From: Ruficoccus amylovorans
GTDB taxonomy: Bacteria > Verrucomicrobiota > Verrucomicrobiia > Opitutales > Cerasicoccaceae
DNA length: 64,000 nt
Assembly: GCF_014230085.1 (NCBI RefSeq)
Contig: NZ_JACHVB010000035.1
Span: 434,001 to 498,000 of the forward strand
Reading direction: 5' to 3'
The stretch's first letter is position 1; the number at the start of each line of letters is the position of its first letter. Position numbers and translations under genes: made by a program. This document shows positions 57,144 through 64,000 of the stretch, piece after piece. A model generated the notes under the pieces. It did no database searches and had not been told where the DNA came from. It saw only the letters and a program-made list of their open reading frames with translations.

Positions 57144-57918
57144 GGCTCAGGCTTTGGCGAAAGTTGACGATGGCATCTGAATAGCGGCTCCCCGCCGACT
57201 CAATCAAATTGTTGTGCCCGGCCCCCTCGACCCAGAGGTGGGACTTGGGTTCGGCGGCCTTTTCGTAGAGGGCCTGCCCGTGCCAGAAGGGGACGGTGCG
57301 GTCGGCGGTGCCGTGCAGGACGAGCAGCGGGCAGTAGATCTTGTCGATCTTGGCGATGGAGTTGAAGCAGTCCCAGGGCAGGATGCGCTTTTGGGTCATG
57401 ACGCGGAAGGCGCTGGTAAAAGTGCCGTCGAGGATAACCCCGCCCACGGGCTTGCGGGCGGCCAGGTCGATGGTGGGACCGCCCCCGACCGAGCGGCCAA
57501 AGAGCACGATTTGCTCCGGGGTAAGCCCCTGCTCCTCAATCAGCCAGTTGTAGGCGGACTCGATGGCGTCGTAGCAGGCTTGCTCGCTGGCGCGGCCTCC
57601 GCTGGTGCCGTAGCCGGGGTAGTCGTAGGCCAGCACACTGAAGCCCATGTCGCGCAGCCAGGGCCACAGTTCGGGATTCGAGCCGATGTCCTCGCCGTTG
57701 CCGTGGCTGTAGAGCAGGGCGTGGGTGGCCTGCGGGTTGGGAAAATACCGGGCCGAGAACGTCCCCCCCTCGGGCAGGGGCAGCTTGAAAACGCCGGGAT
57801 CGTTGTCGGAGTAGTTGGCTGGGGGTGCGGGGAAGATCATCCCGCGCGCGAAGAACAGCGCGAAGAGCATTGCGCCCGCATAAAGGACGATCAGGGTGAT
57901 GGCGACGGTCTGGAGCAT
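57136..57918 (-). CDS. Membrane-anchored alpha/beta hydrolase (ABHD13/17-like)
   Basis: 260 aa from ATG at 57918; longer in-frame starts exist but add a charged, non-conserved stretch. Residues 3-25 form an N-terminal membrane anchor. 'HALLYSHGNGEDIG' is the oxyanion region, 'QIVLFGRSVGGGPTIDL' carries the nucleophile Ser, 'VLHGTADRTVPFWHG' the acid, and 'VEGAGHNNLIE' the His. This pattern fits the BEM46/ABHD13 family. It overlaps the DJ-1 gene. Confidence 0.87.
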   Translation of the reverse strand: MLQTVAITLIVLYAGAMLFALFFARGMIFPAPPANYSDNDPGVFKLPLPEGGTFSARYFPNPQATHALLYSHGNGEDIGSNPELWPWLRDMGFSVLAYDYPGYGTSGGRASEQACYDAIESAYNWLIEEQGLTPEQIVLFGRSVGGGPTIDLAARKPVGGVILDGTFTSAFRVMTQKRILPWDCFNSIAKIDKIYCPLLVLHGTADRTVPFWHGQALYEKAAEPKSHLWVEGAGHNNLIESAGSRYSDAIVNFRQSLSHE

Positions 57919-58063
57919 GGAAACGATAGGATTGCGGGTGCGCACGGCAGGGGGAAAGATTTCCCATGTGAGCACGCGCCGCAAGCTTTTCCCCAGTCGG
58001 CACCGGGAGTGAGCTTCCCGCTTGTCAGGGGCGTGGAGTGGGGCCATCATCGTTGGTTTCGCC

Positions 58064-59332
58064 GTGGAAGACTTTTCGCAATCCCTTTCGTACTCGCAAC
58101 TGGGCCGTCGGGCAACCGAGCCGGTGATTACCGACCTGATGCACCGTGCCCTGAGTAATTCCGAGCTGCTTTCGCTGGCGGCGGGTTTTACGGATAATAT
58201 CACCTTGCCGGTGGAGCTTGTCCAGCGCGCGCTGGCCCGGCTGGCCGAGGAGCAGCCGCAGGCCGACTACCTCCAGTACGGCGCCAACCGCGGGCGACCG
58301 GGCCTGCTCATCGAGGTGGCCAACTGGCTCAACGCTTGCGAGAGCGAAGCCGCCCCCTCGCCCTTCAGCCCGGAGTCGGCCTTCATCTCCAACGGCTCCC
58401 AGCAGGCACTCTATCTGGCCATGCAGAGCCTCTGCGATGCCGGGGACGTGATCCTCGTCCAGCGCCCGACTTATTTCGTTTTTCTGGAGTTGTGCCGGGG
58501 CCTGGGGATCGAGGCCGTTTCCCTGCCCGCGTTGCCCGACGGGGGGACGGATTTTGACGCGCTGCCGGACTTCCTGCTCAAGCTCAAAACCGCCCGCGGC
58601 GCGGAACGGATCAAGGCCCTTTACCTCAACAGCTACTACGGCAACCCCTCCACGCGCAGTGTGCCCGTGGAGGAAAAACGGGCGCTCGGACGAGCCCTGC
58701 TCGACAACGGCCTGCACATCCCCGTGGTCGAGGACGCCGCCTACCGCGAACTGTGGTTCGAACGCCCCTGGCCCGCGCCGAGCATCTTCAGCCTGCCCGA
58801 GTACGAGAGCCTGCCGCGCCTTTACCTGGGGACGTTCACGAAGCCCTTTGCCACCGGATTGAAGGTCGGCTACGGGATTTGCTCGCATGCCCAGTGGATG
58901 GACAAGATGCTCTCGCTCAAGGGACATCAGGACTTCGGCACACCGAATTTCAACCAGGCGGTGATCGAGAGCGTGCTCGCCGCCGGGGAGTACGCCACGC
59001 ACCTTGAGCGCATCCGCGCTATTTACTCCGAAAAGGCCCGTCTCATGGGCGAAACCCTTGAAGCCTCGCCCTTGCGCTCGCTCGGCTGGGATTGGGAAAC
59101 GCCCAAGGGAGGCCTCTACTACTGGATGTGCGGCCCGGAAGGACTCGACCTGTCCATCGGCTCGGATTTCTGCGAACGCTGCGTGGCCTGTGGCGTGCTC
59201 TACGTCCCCGGTGACCTCTGTGTGGCCGAGGGCACTCCGAAAAACTTTGCCCGCCTCAGCTTCGGCTCCCTCGCCGCCGAAAAACTGGCCGAGGCCACCG
59301 AACGCTTCATCCGCGTCGCCGCCGGGCGCTAG
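58064..59332 (+). CDS. PLP-dependent aminotransferase class I/II
   Basis: 422 aa from GTG at 58064 (an in-frame TTG at 58022 would add 14 residues). The fold-type I features are 'FISNGSQQALYLAMQSL', 'ALYLNSYYGNPSTRSV', 'VVEDAAYREL' and the PLP lysine in 'LGTFTKPFATGLKVGYGI'. It resembles 2-aminoadipate/MocR-type aminotransferases but has no DNA-binding domain. Substrate unknown. Confidence 0.9.
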   Translation: MEDFSQSLSYSQLGRRATEPVITDLMHRALSNSELLSLAAGFTDNITLPVELVQRALARLAEEQPQADYLQYGANRGRPGLLIEVANWLNACESEAAPSPFSPESAFISNGSQQALYLAMQSLCDAGDVILVQRPTYFVFLELCRGLGIEAVSLPALPDGGTDFDALPDFLLKLKTARGAERIKALYLNSYYGNPSTRSVPVEEKRALGRALLDNGLHIPVVEDAAYRELWFERPWPAPSIFSLPEYESLPRLYLGTFTKPFATGLKVGYGICSHAQWMDKMLSLKGHQDFGTPNFNQAVIESVLAAGEYATHLERIRAIYSEKARLMGETLEASPLRSLGWDWETPKGGLYYWMCGPEGLDLSIGSDFCERCVACGVLYVPGDLCVAEGTPKNFARLSFGSLAAEKLAEATERFIRVAAGR

Positions 59333-59522
59333 AGGGCTGTTTTTGAGTGCATTTTCGAAACTGAGTCACCAGCTTTGACGCGCATATTTTTCATGATGGC
59401 GTTTCCGTCGTCAGGGAAGGCTCCAAAGTCGGTCCGGCGTTTGGGCGCAGCCCGGATGCCGGACCGGGGGTGCAGCCCTCGGCTGCCGCGGGTTCGGGCT
59501 GCGTAAGCCCGAAAAAGAGTTT
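59333..59522. other. Hairpin-rich gap between aminotransferase and rsmA
   Basis: Competing inverted repeats: CGCAGCCCG (59446-59454) with CGGGCTGCG (59495-59503), and TTCGGGCT (59493-59500) with AGCCCGAA (59506-59513), plus GCAGCC/GGCTGC at 59472-59486. The genes are convergent here. No T-run follows on either strand, so a plain terminator is not supported. Confidence 0.5.
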
Positions 59523-60347
59523 TCAAGCACTCTGCAGTGCCTGGTCGAGTTGGAGCCAGGCGTCAAGGGGGAGGGCTTCGGGGCGCAGGGTCGGGGGCAG
59601 GCCGGCGGATTCGAGGACGGCGAGCCAGTGGTCGAGGGCGGGGGATTTCTCCTGCCGGGCGAGTGAGCCGATTTGTTTACGGCGCTGGGTGAAAAACTTG
59701 CGCATGAGCGCACGGGTCTGCGGGGCGAAGGAGCGGGGGTGCTCGCGTCGCTCCAGGTGGAGCAGGACCGAGTCGATGTCGGGGGCGGGGTAGAAGCAAC
59801 TCCGGGCGACGGCGTGGCCAGGGCGGCGCACGTAGGCGGCGGCGAGAAAGAGGCTGACCGCGCCGATGTTTTTCCCGCCGGGCTCGGCCGTGAAGCGTTC
59901 GGCGGCCTCGCGCTGGAGCATGAGGACCATTTTTTCCGGCAGGGGACCGGCGAGGATTTTCTCCATCCACGGGGTGGAAATGGCGTAGGGCAGGTTGGCC
60001 ACGATCTTGAAGGGCCGGTCGCCGGGGAAGTCGCCTAAAGGCTTGTCCATGGCGTCGGCTTCAGCGAGGTGGAAGCGCGGTTCGTCGCCGCGGGTTTCGC
60101 GCAGGGATGCGGCCAGGCGGTGGTCCAGTTCGACCGCGTAAACCTCGGCCCCGCGCTCCAGCAGACCGCCGGTGAGCGTTCCCAGGCCGGGGCCGACCTC
60201 GACCACAGTGTCCCCGGCGGTGACTTTGGCCAGGTCGAGGGACTTGCGCACGATGTTGGGATCGACGAGGAAGTTCTGGCCGAGCTTCTTGCTCGGGTGC
60301 ATGCCGAGTGCCTGCAGGCGTTCGCGCGTCTGGGTGAGGGTGAGCAT
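59523..60347 (-). CDS. rsmA: 16S rRNA dimethyladenosine transferase
   Basis: 274 aa, KsgA. 'GMHPSKKLGQNFLVDPNIV', SAM motif 'VVEVGPGLGTLTGGLLERG' and the catalytic 'KIVANLPYAISTPWME'. It dimethylates two adjacent adenosines near the 3' end of 16S rRNA during small-subunit maturation. Standard length. A GTTTGAAA repeat lies just upstream. Confidence 0.97.
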   Translation of the reverse strand: MLTLTQTRERLQALGMHPSKKLGQNFLVDPNIVRKSLDLAKVTAGDTVVEVGPGLGTLTGGLLERGAEVYAVELDHRLAASLRETRGDEPRFHLAEADAMDKPLGDFPGDRPFKIVANLPYAISTPWMEKILAGPLPEKMVLMLQREAAERFTAEPGGKNIGAVSLFLAAAYVRRPGHAVARSCFYPAPDIDSVLLHLERREHPRSFAPQTRALMRKFFTQRRKQIGSLARQEKSPALDHWLAVLESAGLPPTLRPEALPLDAWLQLDQALQSA

Positions 60348-60361
60348 GAAAGCGGTCCGAA

Positions 60362-60485
60362 CGTTTGAAAGTTTGAAAGTTTGAAAGTTTGAGCGTGGGC
60401 CTTCTCTATCGGGCGGGTGGCTGGATACCCAGCCTAAAACCGCCTTGCCCCAACTCTCAAACTTTCAAACGCGAAACTCTCAAAC
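60362..60485. repeat. GTTTGAAA tandem and inverted repeat
   Basis: About three tandem GTTTGAAA units (60363-60386) precede GTTTGAG; the arm 60452-60485 (AACTCTCAAACTTTCAAAC and a further unit) is its inverted counterpart. It lies between rsmA and the Na/Pi gene, just 3' of the latter on the minus strand. Confidence 0.85.
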
Positions 60486-60489
60486 CTAT

Positions 60490-61704
60490 TTATTCGACCG
60501 CGTAGATCATGTAGGCCAGTCCGGGGATCATAAAGAAGACCACGAGGATGTAGCCCACGGCCCAGAGCTTGTTGGCGGCGGCCTTGGCGGCCAGATGCTC
60601 GGCGCAGATAATGGGGATTTTTCGTAAAAATGGCAGCCCGTAGATGACGATGACGCCGAAGACATTGAAGAGGAAATGCACGAAGGCGATTTCCATGGCC
60701 GAGACGCTGTTGTCGCCGGTGACGGCGGTGGCCGCCAGCAGGGCGGTCACGGTGGTGCCGATGTTGGCCCCGAGCGTAAAGGGGTAAACCTGCCGCAGGT
60801 TGATGACGCCGGTTCCCACCAGCGGCACGGCCAGGCTGGTCGTGGTGGAGGAGGACTGCACCAGCACGGTGACGACCGCGCCCGAGGTCAGGCCCGCCGC
60901 CGGGCCGCGTCCGAGGGCGGAGAGGAATATCTCTCTCGCCTTGCCGATGAGCAGGCGGCGCAGCAGCTTGCCAATGTAGATGATGGAGACGAAGATCAGG
61001 CCGATCCCGGCCAGGATCATGAGCACGCCGCCCAGCTTCGGGTAGCCGACGCTTTCGGAGAGATTGCCGAAGACCTCGTGTTGCATGAAGCTGACGACGG
61101 GTTTTGTCGCCGCCTTGACGGGATTGAAGCCGATTTCGGCGTTGTCCACGTTGAGGAAAAGATCCGAAAGGAAAAGGGAGGACTTTTCCAGAAAGCCGGT
61201 CATCAGTTCCAGCGGCAGGAAGATGAACACCGCCAGAATATTGAAAAAGTCGTGGATCGTGGCGGCGGCGTAGGCGCGCTGGAATTCCTGGCGCGAGCCA
61301 ATATGGCCGAAGCTGACCAGGGTGTTGGTCAGGGTGGTGCCGAGGTTCGCTCCCATAATCATGGGGATAGCGGTCACCACGGGCAGACCGCCTGCCACCA
61401 GCCCCACAATGACGGAGGTGACGGTGCTGGAGGACTGGATCAGCGCTGTGGCCAGCAGGCCCATCATCACGCCCATGATCGGATTATCGGCGAAGGCGAA
61501 AAGCTTTTCCGCCCCGGCTGCACCGCCAGAGACCCACTTGAAGCCGCTGCCGATCATGCCCACCGCGATCAGCAGCAGATAAACCAGGACGAGGACTCCG
61601 AGCCAGTTTACGAATTTGGAGCCACCTGAGGTGATCGGATGCGGGACCTCGGGATGGATGACCTCCATTTCGGCGGGATTACTCTCTGGAGGAGTCGTAC
61701 TCAT
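60490..61704 (-). CDS. Na+/phosphate symporter (PNaS/NptA family)
   Basis: 404 aa with two inverted repeats of the family: 'ALIQSSSTVTSVIVGLVAGG' and 'VLVQSSSTTTSLAVPLVGTG' (QSSS motifs), both with following 'ANLGTT'/'ANIGTT' turns. It takes up or exports phosphate with Na+. Standalone gene; no PhoU domain is seen at the end. About nine hydrophobic helices. Confidence 0.92.
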   Translation of the reverse strand: MSTTPPESNPAEMEVIHPEVPHPITSGGSKFVNWLGVLVLVYLLLIAVGMIGSGFKWVSGGAAGAEKLFAFADNPIMGVMMGLLATALIQSSSTVTSVIVGLVAGGLPVVTAIPMIMGANLGTTLTNTLVSFGHIGSRQEFQRAYAAATIHDFFNILAVFIFLPLELMTGFLEKSSLFLSDLFLNVDNAEIGFNPVKAATKPVVSFMQHEVFGNLSESVGYPKLGGVLMILAGIGLIFVSIIYIGKLLRRLLIGKAREIFLSALGRGPAAGLTSGAVVTVLVQSSSTTTSLAVPLVGTGVINLRQVYPFTLGANIGTTVTALLAATAVTGDNSVSAMEIAFVHFLFNVFGVIVIYGLPFLRKIPIICAEHLAAKAAANKLWAVGYILVVFFMIPGLAYMIYAVE

Positions 61705-61785
61705 TGGGAAAAGACCTGTTTGTAGGCATCGCGCCCCTCATAGAGCAACCCAACACTGGCCTTTTAAGGTTATTTCAACATGGCT

Positions 61786-61812
61786 GTAACAATCGTAACA
61801 ATTGTAACAATT
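61786..61812. repeat. Three tandem GTAACAAT[C/T] 9-mers overlapping the trpC stop
   Basis: GTAACAATC (61786-61794) and two GTAACAATT units (61795-61803, 61804-61812) stand head to tail, and their end covers the trpC stop codon. Three units only, so it may be chance or a small relative of the other phrase repeats. Confidence 0.7.
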
Positions 61813-62608
61813 ACTCCAATTCGTGCAGGGCACTGACCAGTTGGCCTGGATCTTCCTGTTTCATAAGGGCTTCGCCGATCAGGACGGCCTTGGCCCCGGC
61901 CTCGAAGACACGCATGCCGTCTTCCGGTGTAAAAATGCCGCTCTCGCTTACGGCGAGAATGTCGCGGGGGATTTGCGGGATGAGCTCCTCGGAAAAGGCC
62001 AGGTCGGTGCGGAAGCGGGCCAGGTCGCGGTTGTTGACGCCGATCATCTCCGGCTCGAAGCGCAGCGCCCGCTCAAGCTCGGGGGCGGTGTGGATCTCGT
62101 AAAGGGTGTCCAGCCCAGCGAGCCCGGCGGCGTCACTGAGGCGGGCGATCTCGTCGTCCTTGAGGGCACGGACGATAATCAGGATGCAGCGGGCCCCGGC
62201 CTCGGCGGCTTCGAGCACCTGGATCGGGTGGACCATAAAGTCCTTGCGCAGGCAGGGGGTGGAGCGGCGGTGGTCGCCGATGAAATCCGTCACCGTCCAC
62301 AAGTCCTTGAGCGAGCCGCCGAAGTATTTCTCGTCCGTCAGCACGGAGATGGCGTCGGCCTCGGCATTGAGGTACTTGCGTGCCTGTTCCTCGGCATCGG
62401 GCAGCTCCGCGATTTGCCCGGCAGAGGGCGAGCGGCGCTTGATCTCCGCGATCACACCCAGGCCGGGGGCTTTGGCCAGCGACTCGATGAAGCCCGGACC
62501 GGTGCGCGGGCGCTCCCCGAAGCGGGCCAGCTCGGCTTCGGACACAGGGCGCAGGCGCGGGGCGAGTTGCTCGCGCGTGTGCGCCATGATTTCGGTGAGT
62601 TTGTCCAT
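61811..62608 (-). CDS. trpC: Indole-3-glycerol phosphate synthase
   Basis: 265 aa from ATG at 62608; upstream in-frame codons lack similarity. TIM barrel with 'GVIAEIKRRSPSAGQI' (catalytic Lys in IAEIKRxSPS), 'CLRKDFMVHPIQVLEA', 'MIGVNNRDLARF' and 'AVSESGIFTPEDG'. It forms indole-glycerol phosphate in tryptophan synthesis. No other trp gene is adjacent. Confidence 0.96.
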   Translation of the reverse strand: MDKLTEIMAHTREQLAPRLRPVSEAELARFGERPRTGPGFIESLAKAPGLGVIAEIKRRSPSAGQIAELPDAEEQARKYLNAEADAISVLTDEKYFGGSLKDLWTVTDFIGDHRRSTPCLRKDFMVHPIQVLEAAEAGARCILIIVRALKDDEIARLSDAAGLAGLDTLYEIHTAPELERALRFEPEMIGVNNRDLARFRTDLAFSEELIPQIPRDILAVSESGIFTPEDGMRVFEAGAKAVLIGEALMKQEDPGQLVSALHELE

Positions 62609-62776
62609 CGGGTGGAAATAAGATGTCGGGGGAAAGTCTCGTAAAAAGGAAAAGGCTGGGAGCCTTCCCCGTCCGGGCGGCTTTTTCAATGCCTAAATCA
62701 ACCCGAAAAACCACCTCTCGGAAAAGAAAGCGCGGGTTTGCCTTTGCGCGTTTAAGGGTCAGAATAGATTTCAACT

Positions 62777-63484
62777 ATGAGCGATTTGACGGCTGTTTCC
62801 TCCAGTTCAAACGCCTCTGGCGAGAGCGCCCTGTTCGCGCTTCGCGAGACTGTGGCCCGCCTGCGCGCCCCCGGCGGCTGCCCCTGGGACCGCGAGCAGA
62901 CGCACCAGTCGATCTGCGACTGTCTGATCGAGGAGGTGGCCGAGCTGCTGGAGACGATTGACCGGCTCGACATGCCCCACATGCGCGAGGAGCTGGGCGA
63001 CCTGCTCCTGCACGTGGTCATGCACGCCCAGATGGCGGAGGAGGCCGGGCACTTCGACCTCGAAGCCGTCGCCGCCGAGGTCAACGAAAAGCTCATTCGC
63101 CGCCACCCGCACGTCTTTGGCGACCTCGATCTGAAGGACTCCGAAGCCGTTCTGCAAAACTGGGACCAGATCAAGGCGACAGAGAAAAAGAACGGCGTCC
63201 AGGGCGCCGGGCTTTTCAAGCACCTGCCCCCGCAGTTGAGCGCTCTGCTCAGCGCCCGCGAGGTTTTCAAGCAGATCACCAAGAAACACCTGCCCGCGCC
63301 GCCGAGCGTGGATCAGGCCCGCATCGAATCCCTCTCGAAACAACTCACCGAGCCGGAAGCGGGCCAGCGGCTCTTCGAACTGGCCGCCGCCTGCCGCCTG
63401 GCCGGGATCGACCCGGAGTCGGCGCTCCGGCGATTCACCCAAACCGTACAGGACCAGACCGAAGCCCGTGCCGCTAAAAGCTGA
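62777..63484 (+). CDS. mazG: Nucleoside triphosphate pyrophosphohydrolase
   Basis: 235 aa. 'LRAPGGCPWDREQTHQSI' and the metal-binding 'LIEEVAELLETI' (ExxE) and 'EELGDLLLHVVMHAQMAEE' motifs identify MazG. It hydrolyses NTPs to NMP and PPi, limiting aberrant nucleotides and affecting stress signals. The end overlaps the next gene by 17 bp. Confidence 0.95.
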   Translation: MSDLTAVSSSSNASGESALFALRETVARLRAPGGCPWDREQTHQSICDCLIEEVAELLETIDRLDMPHMREELGDLLLHVVMHAQMAEEAGHFDLEAVAAEVNEKLIRRHPHVFGDLDLKDSEAVLQNWDQIKATEKKNGVQGAGLFKHLPPQLSALLSAREVFKQITKKHLPAPPSVDQARIESLSKQLTEPEAGQRLFELAAACRLAGIDPESALRRFTQTVQDQTEARAAKS

Positions 63485-64000
63485 CAACCTCCGGCTGACC
63501 GAAGTCGAGACCTCTCAGGGGCGCGTCCTCGTGCCCTATGAGGTGCGCCGTCGCAAGGGGGCGCGCTACATCCGGCTGTCTATCGGGGCGCGTAACCACG
63601 CCGTGCTCTCCGTGCCCTGGCTCTGCCCGATAGCCGAGGCCATGCACTTCCTGCGTTCGCAGGGCACCTGGCTGGAAAAAAATCTTAAGGAAAACCCCAG
63701 TCGCTGCTCGCTGGTCAACTACCTGGAGGCGAATCCCCGTCTTTACGGGCTGGGGCAGGTCTTCCGGCTTAACCTGCAACTGACCCGTGCCCGGCCCTTT
63801 TACATTTACGACACCCAGTCGGGCGAAATTGAACTGCGCCTGCGCTCGACCGAAGATCAGGAAACGGAGATGGTCACGCTGGTCCGGCAATTCGCCGCCG
63901 AGGTGATCGAGACGCGCACGCGGGAGTTTGCCCGCGAGCACGGCCTGGGCATCGGGCGGGTCAGCGTGCGCGACCAGTCGAGCCGCTGGGGCTCGTGCTC
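63468..64000 (+). CDS. YgjP-like metallopeptidase domain protein (DUF45), cut by the window edge
   Basis: 177 codons seen, no stop, so partial at the 3' end. I used GTG at 63468, which overlaps mazG. The domain begins 'VPYEVRRRKGARYIRLSIG' and includes 'VSVRDQSSRWGSC', which is the conserved arm just before the HExxH zinc site; that site would lie beyond the window. YgjP/DUF45 proteins are predicted zinc metallopeptidases, often next to type I restriction systems, but no such system is visible here. Confidence 0.83.
   Translation, partial: MPLKADNLRLTEVETSQGRVLVPYEVRRRKGARYIRLSIGARNHAVLSVPWLCPIAEAMHFLRSQGTWLEKNLKENPSRCSLVNYLEANPRLYGLGQVFRLNLQLTRARPFYIYDTQSGEIELRLRSTEDQETEMVTLVRQFAAEVIETRTREFAREHGLGIGRVSVRDQSSRWGSC

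Noticed and set aside
63468-64000. A type I restriction-modification system around the YgjP-like gene
   Set aside because: No HsdR/M/S gene is visible in the window.

Overview
The window is a high-GC bacterial chromosome segment with no rRNA, tRNA, CRISPR array, prophage or complete insertion sequence that I could recognise. Several features point to the Verrucomicrobiota, most likely an aerobic, polysaccharide-using, marine-type Opitutia. There are three PEP-CTERM surface proteins, a very large PilX-like protein of the verrucomicrobial type, a laminarinase-like GH81 enzyme, a sialate O-acetylesterase, a histidine kinase with a discoidin-like sensor, many weak or absent Shine-Dalgarno sites, and many short phrase-like intergenic repeats. 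The lineage is an inference from gene content, not a phylogeny.

Layout. 1-2622: the N-terminal part of a secreted GH81 beta-1,3-glucanase that runs off the left edge, followed by a long gene-poor stretch. 3564-9712: a small membrane protein, then a compact Mrp Na+/H+ antiporter operon (fused mrpAB, mrpC, mrpD, mrpE, mrpF, mrpG). 9792-16918: a surface/iron-flavoured block made of a PEP-CTERM protein divergent from a giant pilin-like protein, with two Fur-box-like palindromes between them, then another PEP-CTERM protein and a ChaN-like haem/iron protein. 17191-21115: an envelope-stress operon encoding an unknown 171-aa protein, PspA, a YqiJ/NfeD-like protein and a flotillin, ending at a strong terminator. 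21358-23225: a secreted unknown and a DUF481 outer-membrane protein.

23328-30677: a carbohydrate block with an FAD-dependent oxidoreductase, an AraC regulator, a sodium:solute symporter and a sialate O-acetylesterase. 30800-37917: a flippase-like membrane protein and a polysaccharide pyruvyl transferase, divergent from a two-component system, then a secreted esterase fused to a propeller-like domain. 38282-45195: carB, a small membrane protein, galM, a PEP-CTERM protein and an alpha/beta hydrolase. 45418-48618: a chagasin-type inhibitor and the COG3014-YcfL-LpoB lipoprotein cluster, probably tied to peptidoglycan synthesis. 48795-64000: housekeeping and mixed genes, namely M42 peptidase, hisA, a lipoamide-dehydrogenase-like flavoprotein, transglutaminase plus lipoprotein, O-antigen ligase, DJ-1, hydrolase, aminotransferase, rsmA, Na/Pi symporter, trpC, mazG and a partial YgjP-type metallopeptidase.

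The most unusual signal is non-coding. At least four short-phrase repeat families sit in gaps between genes, almost always at 3' ends and often between convergent genes, frequently as inverted pairs. They share an architecture but not a sequence, which suggests a recurring class of intergenic element. The other leads are the PspA-flotillin operon with its unknown first gene, and the paired Fur-like sites in front of the surface-protein genes.
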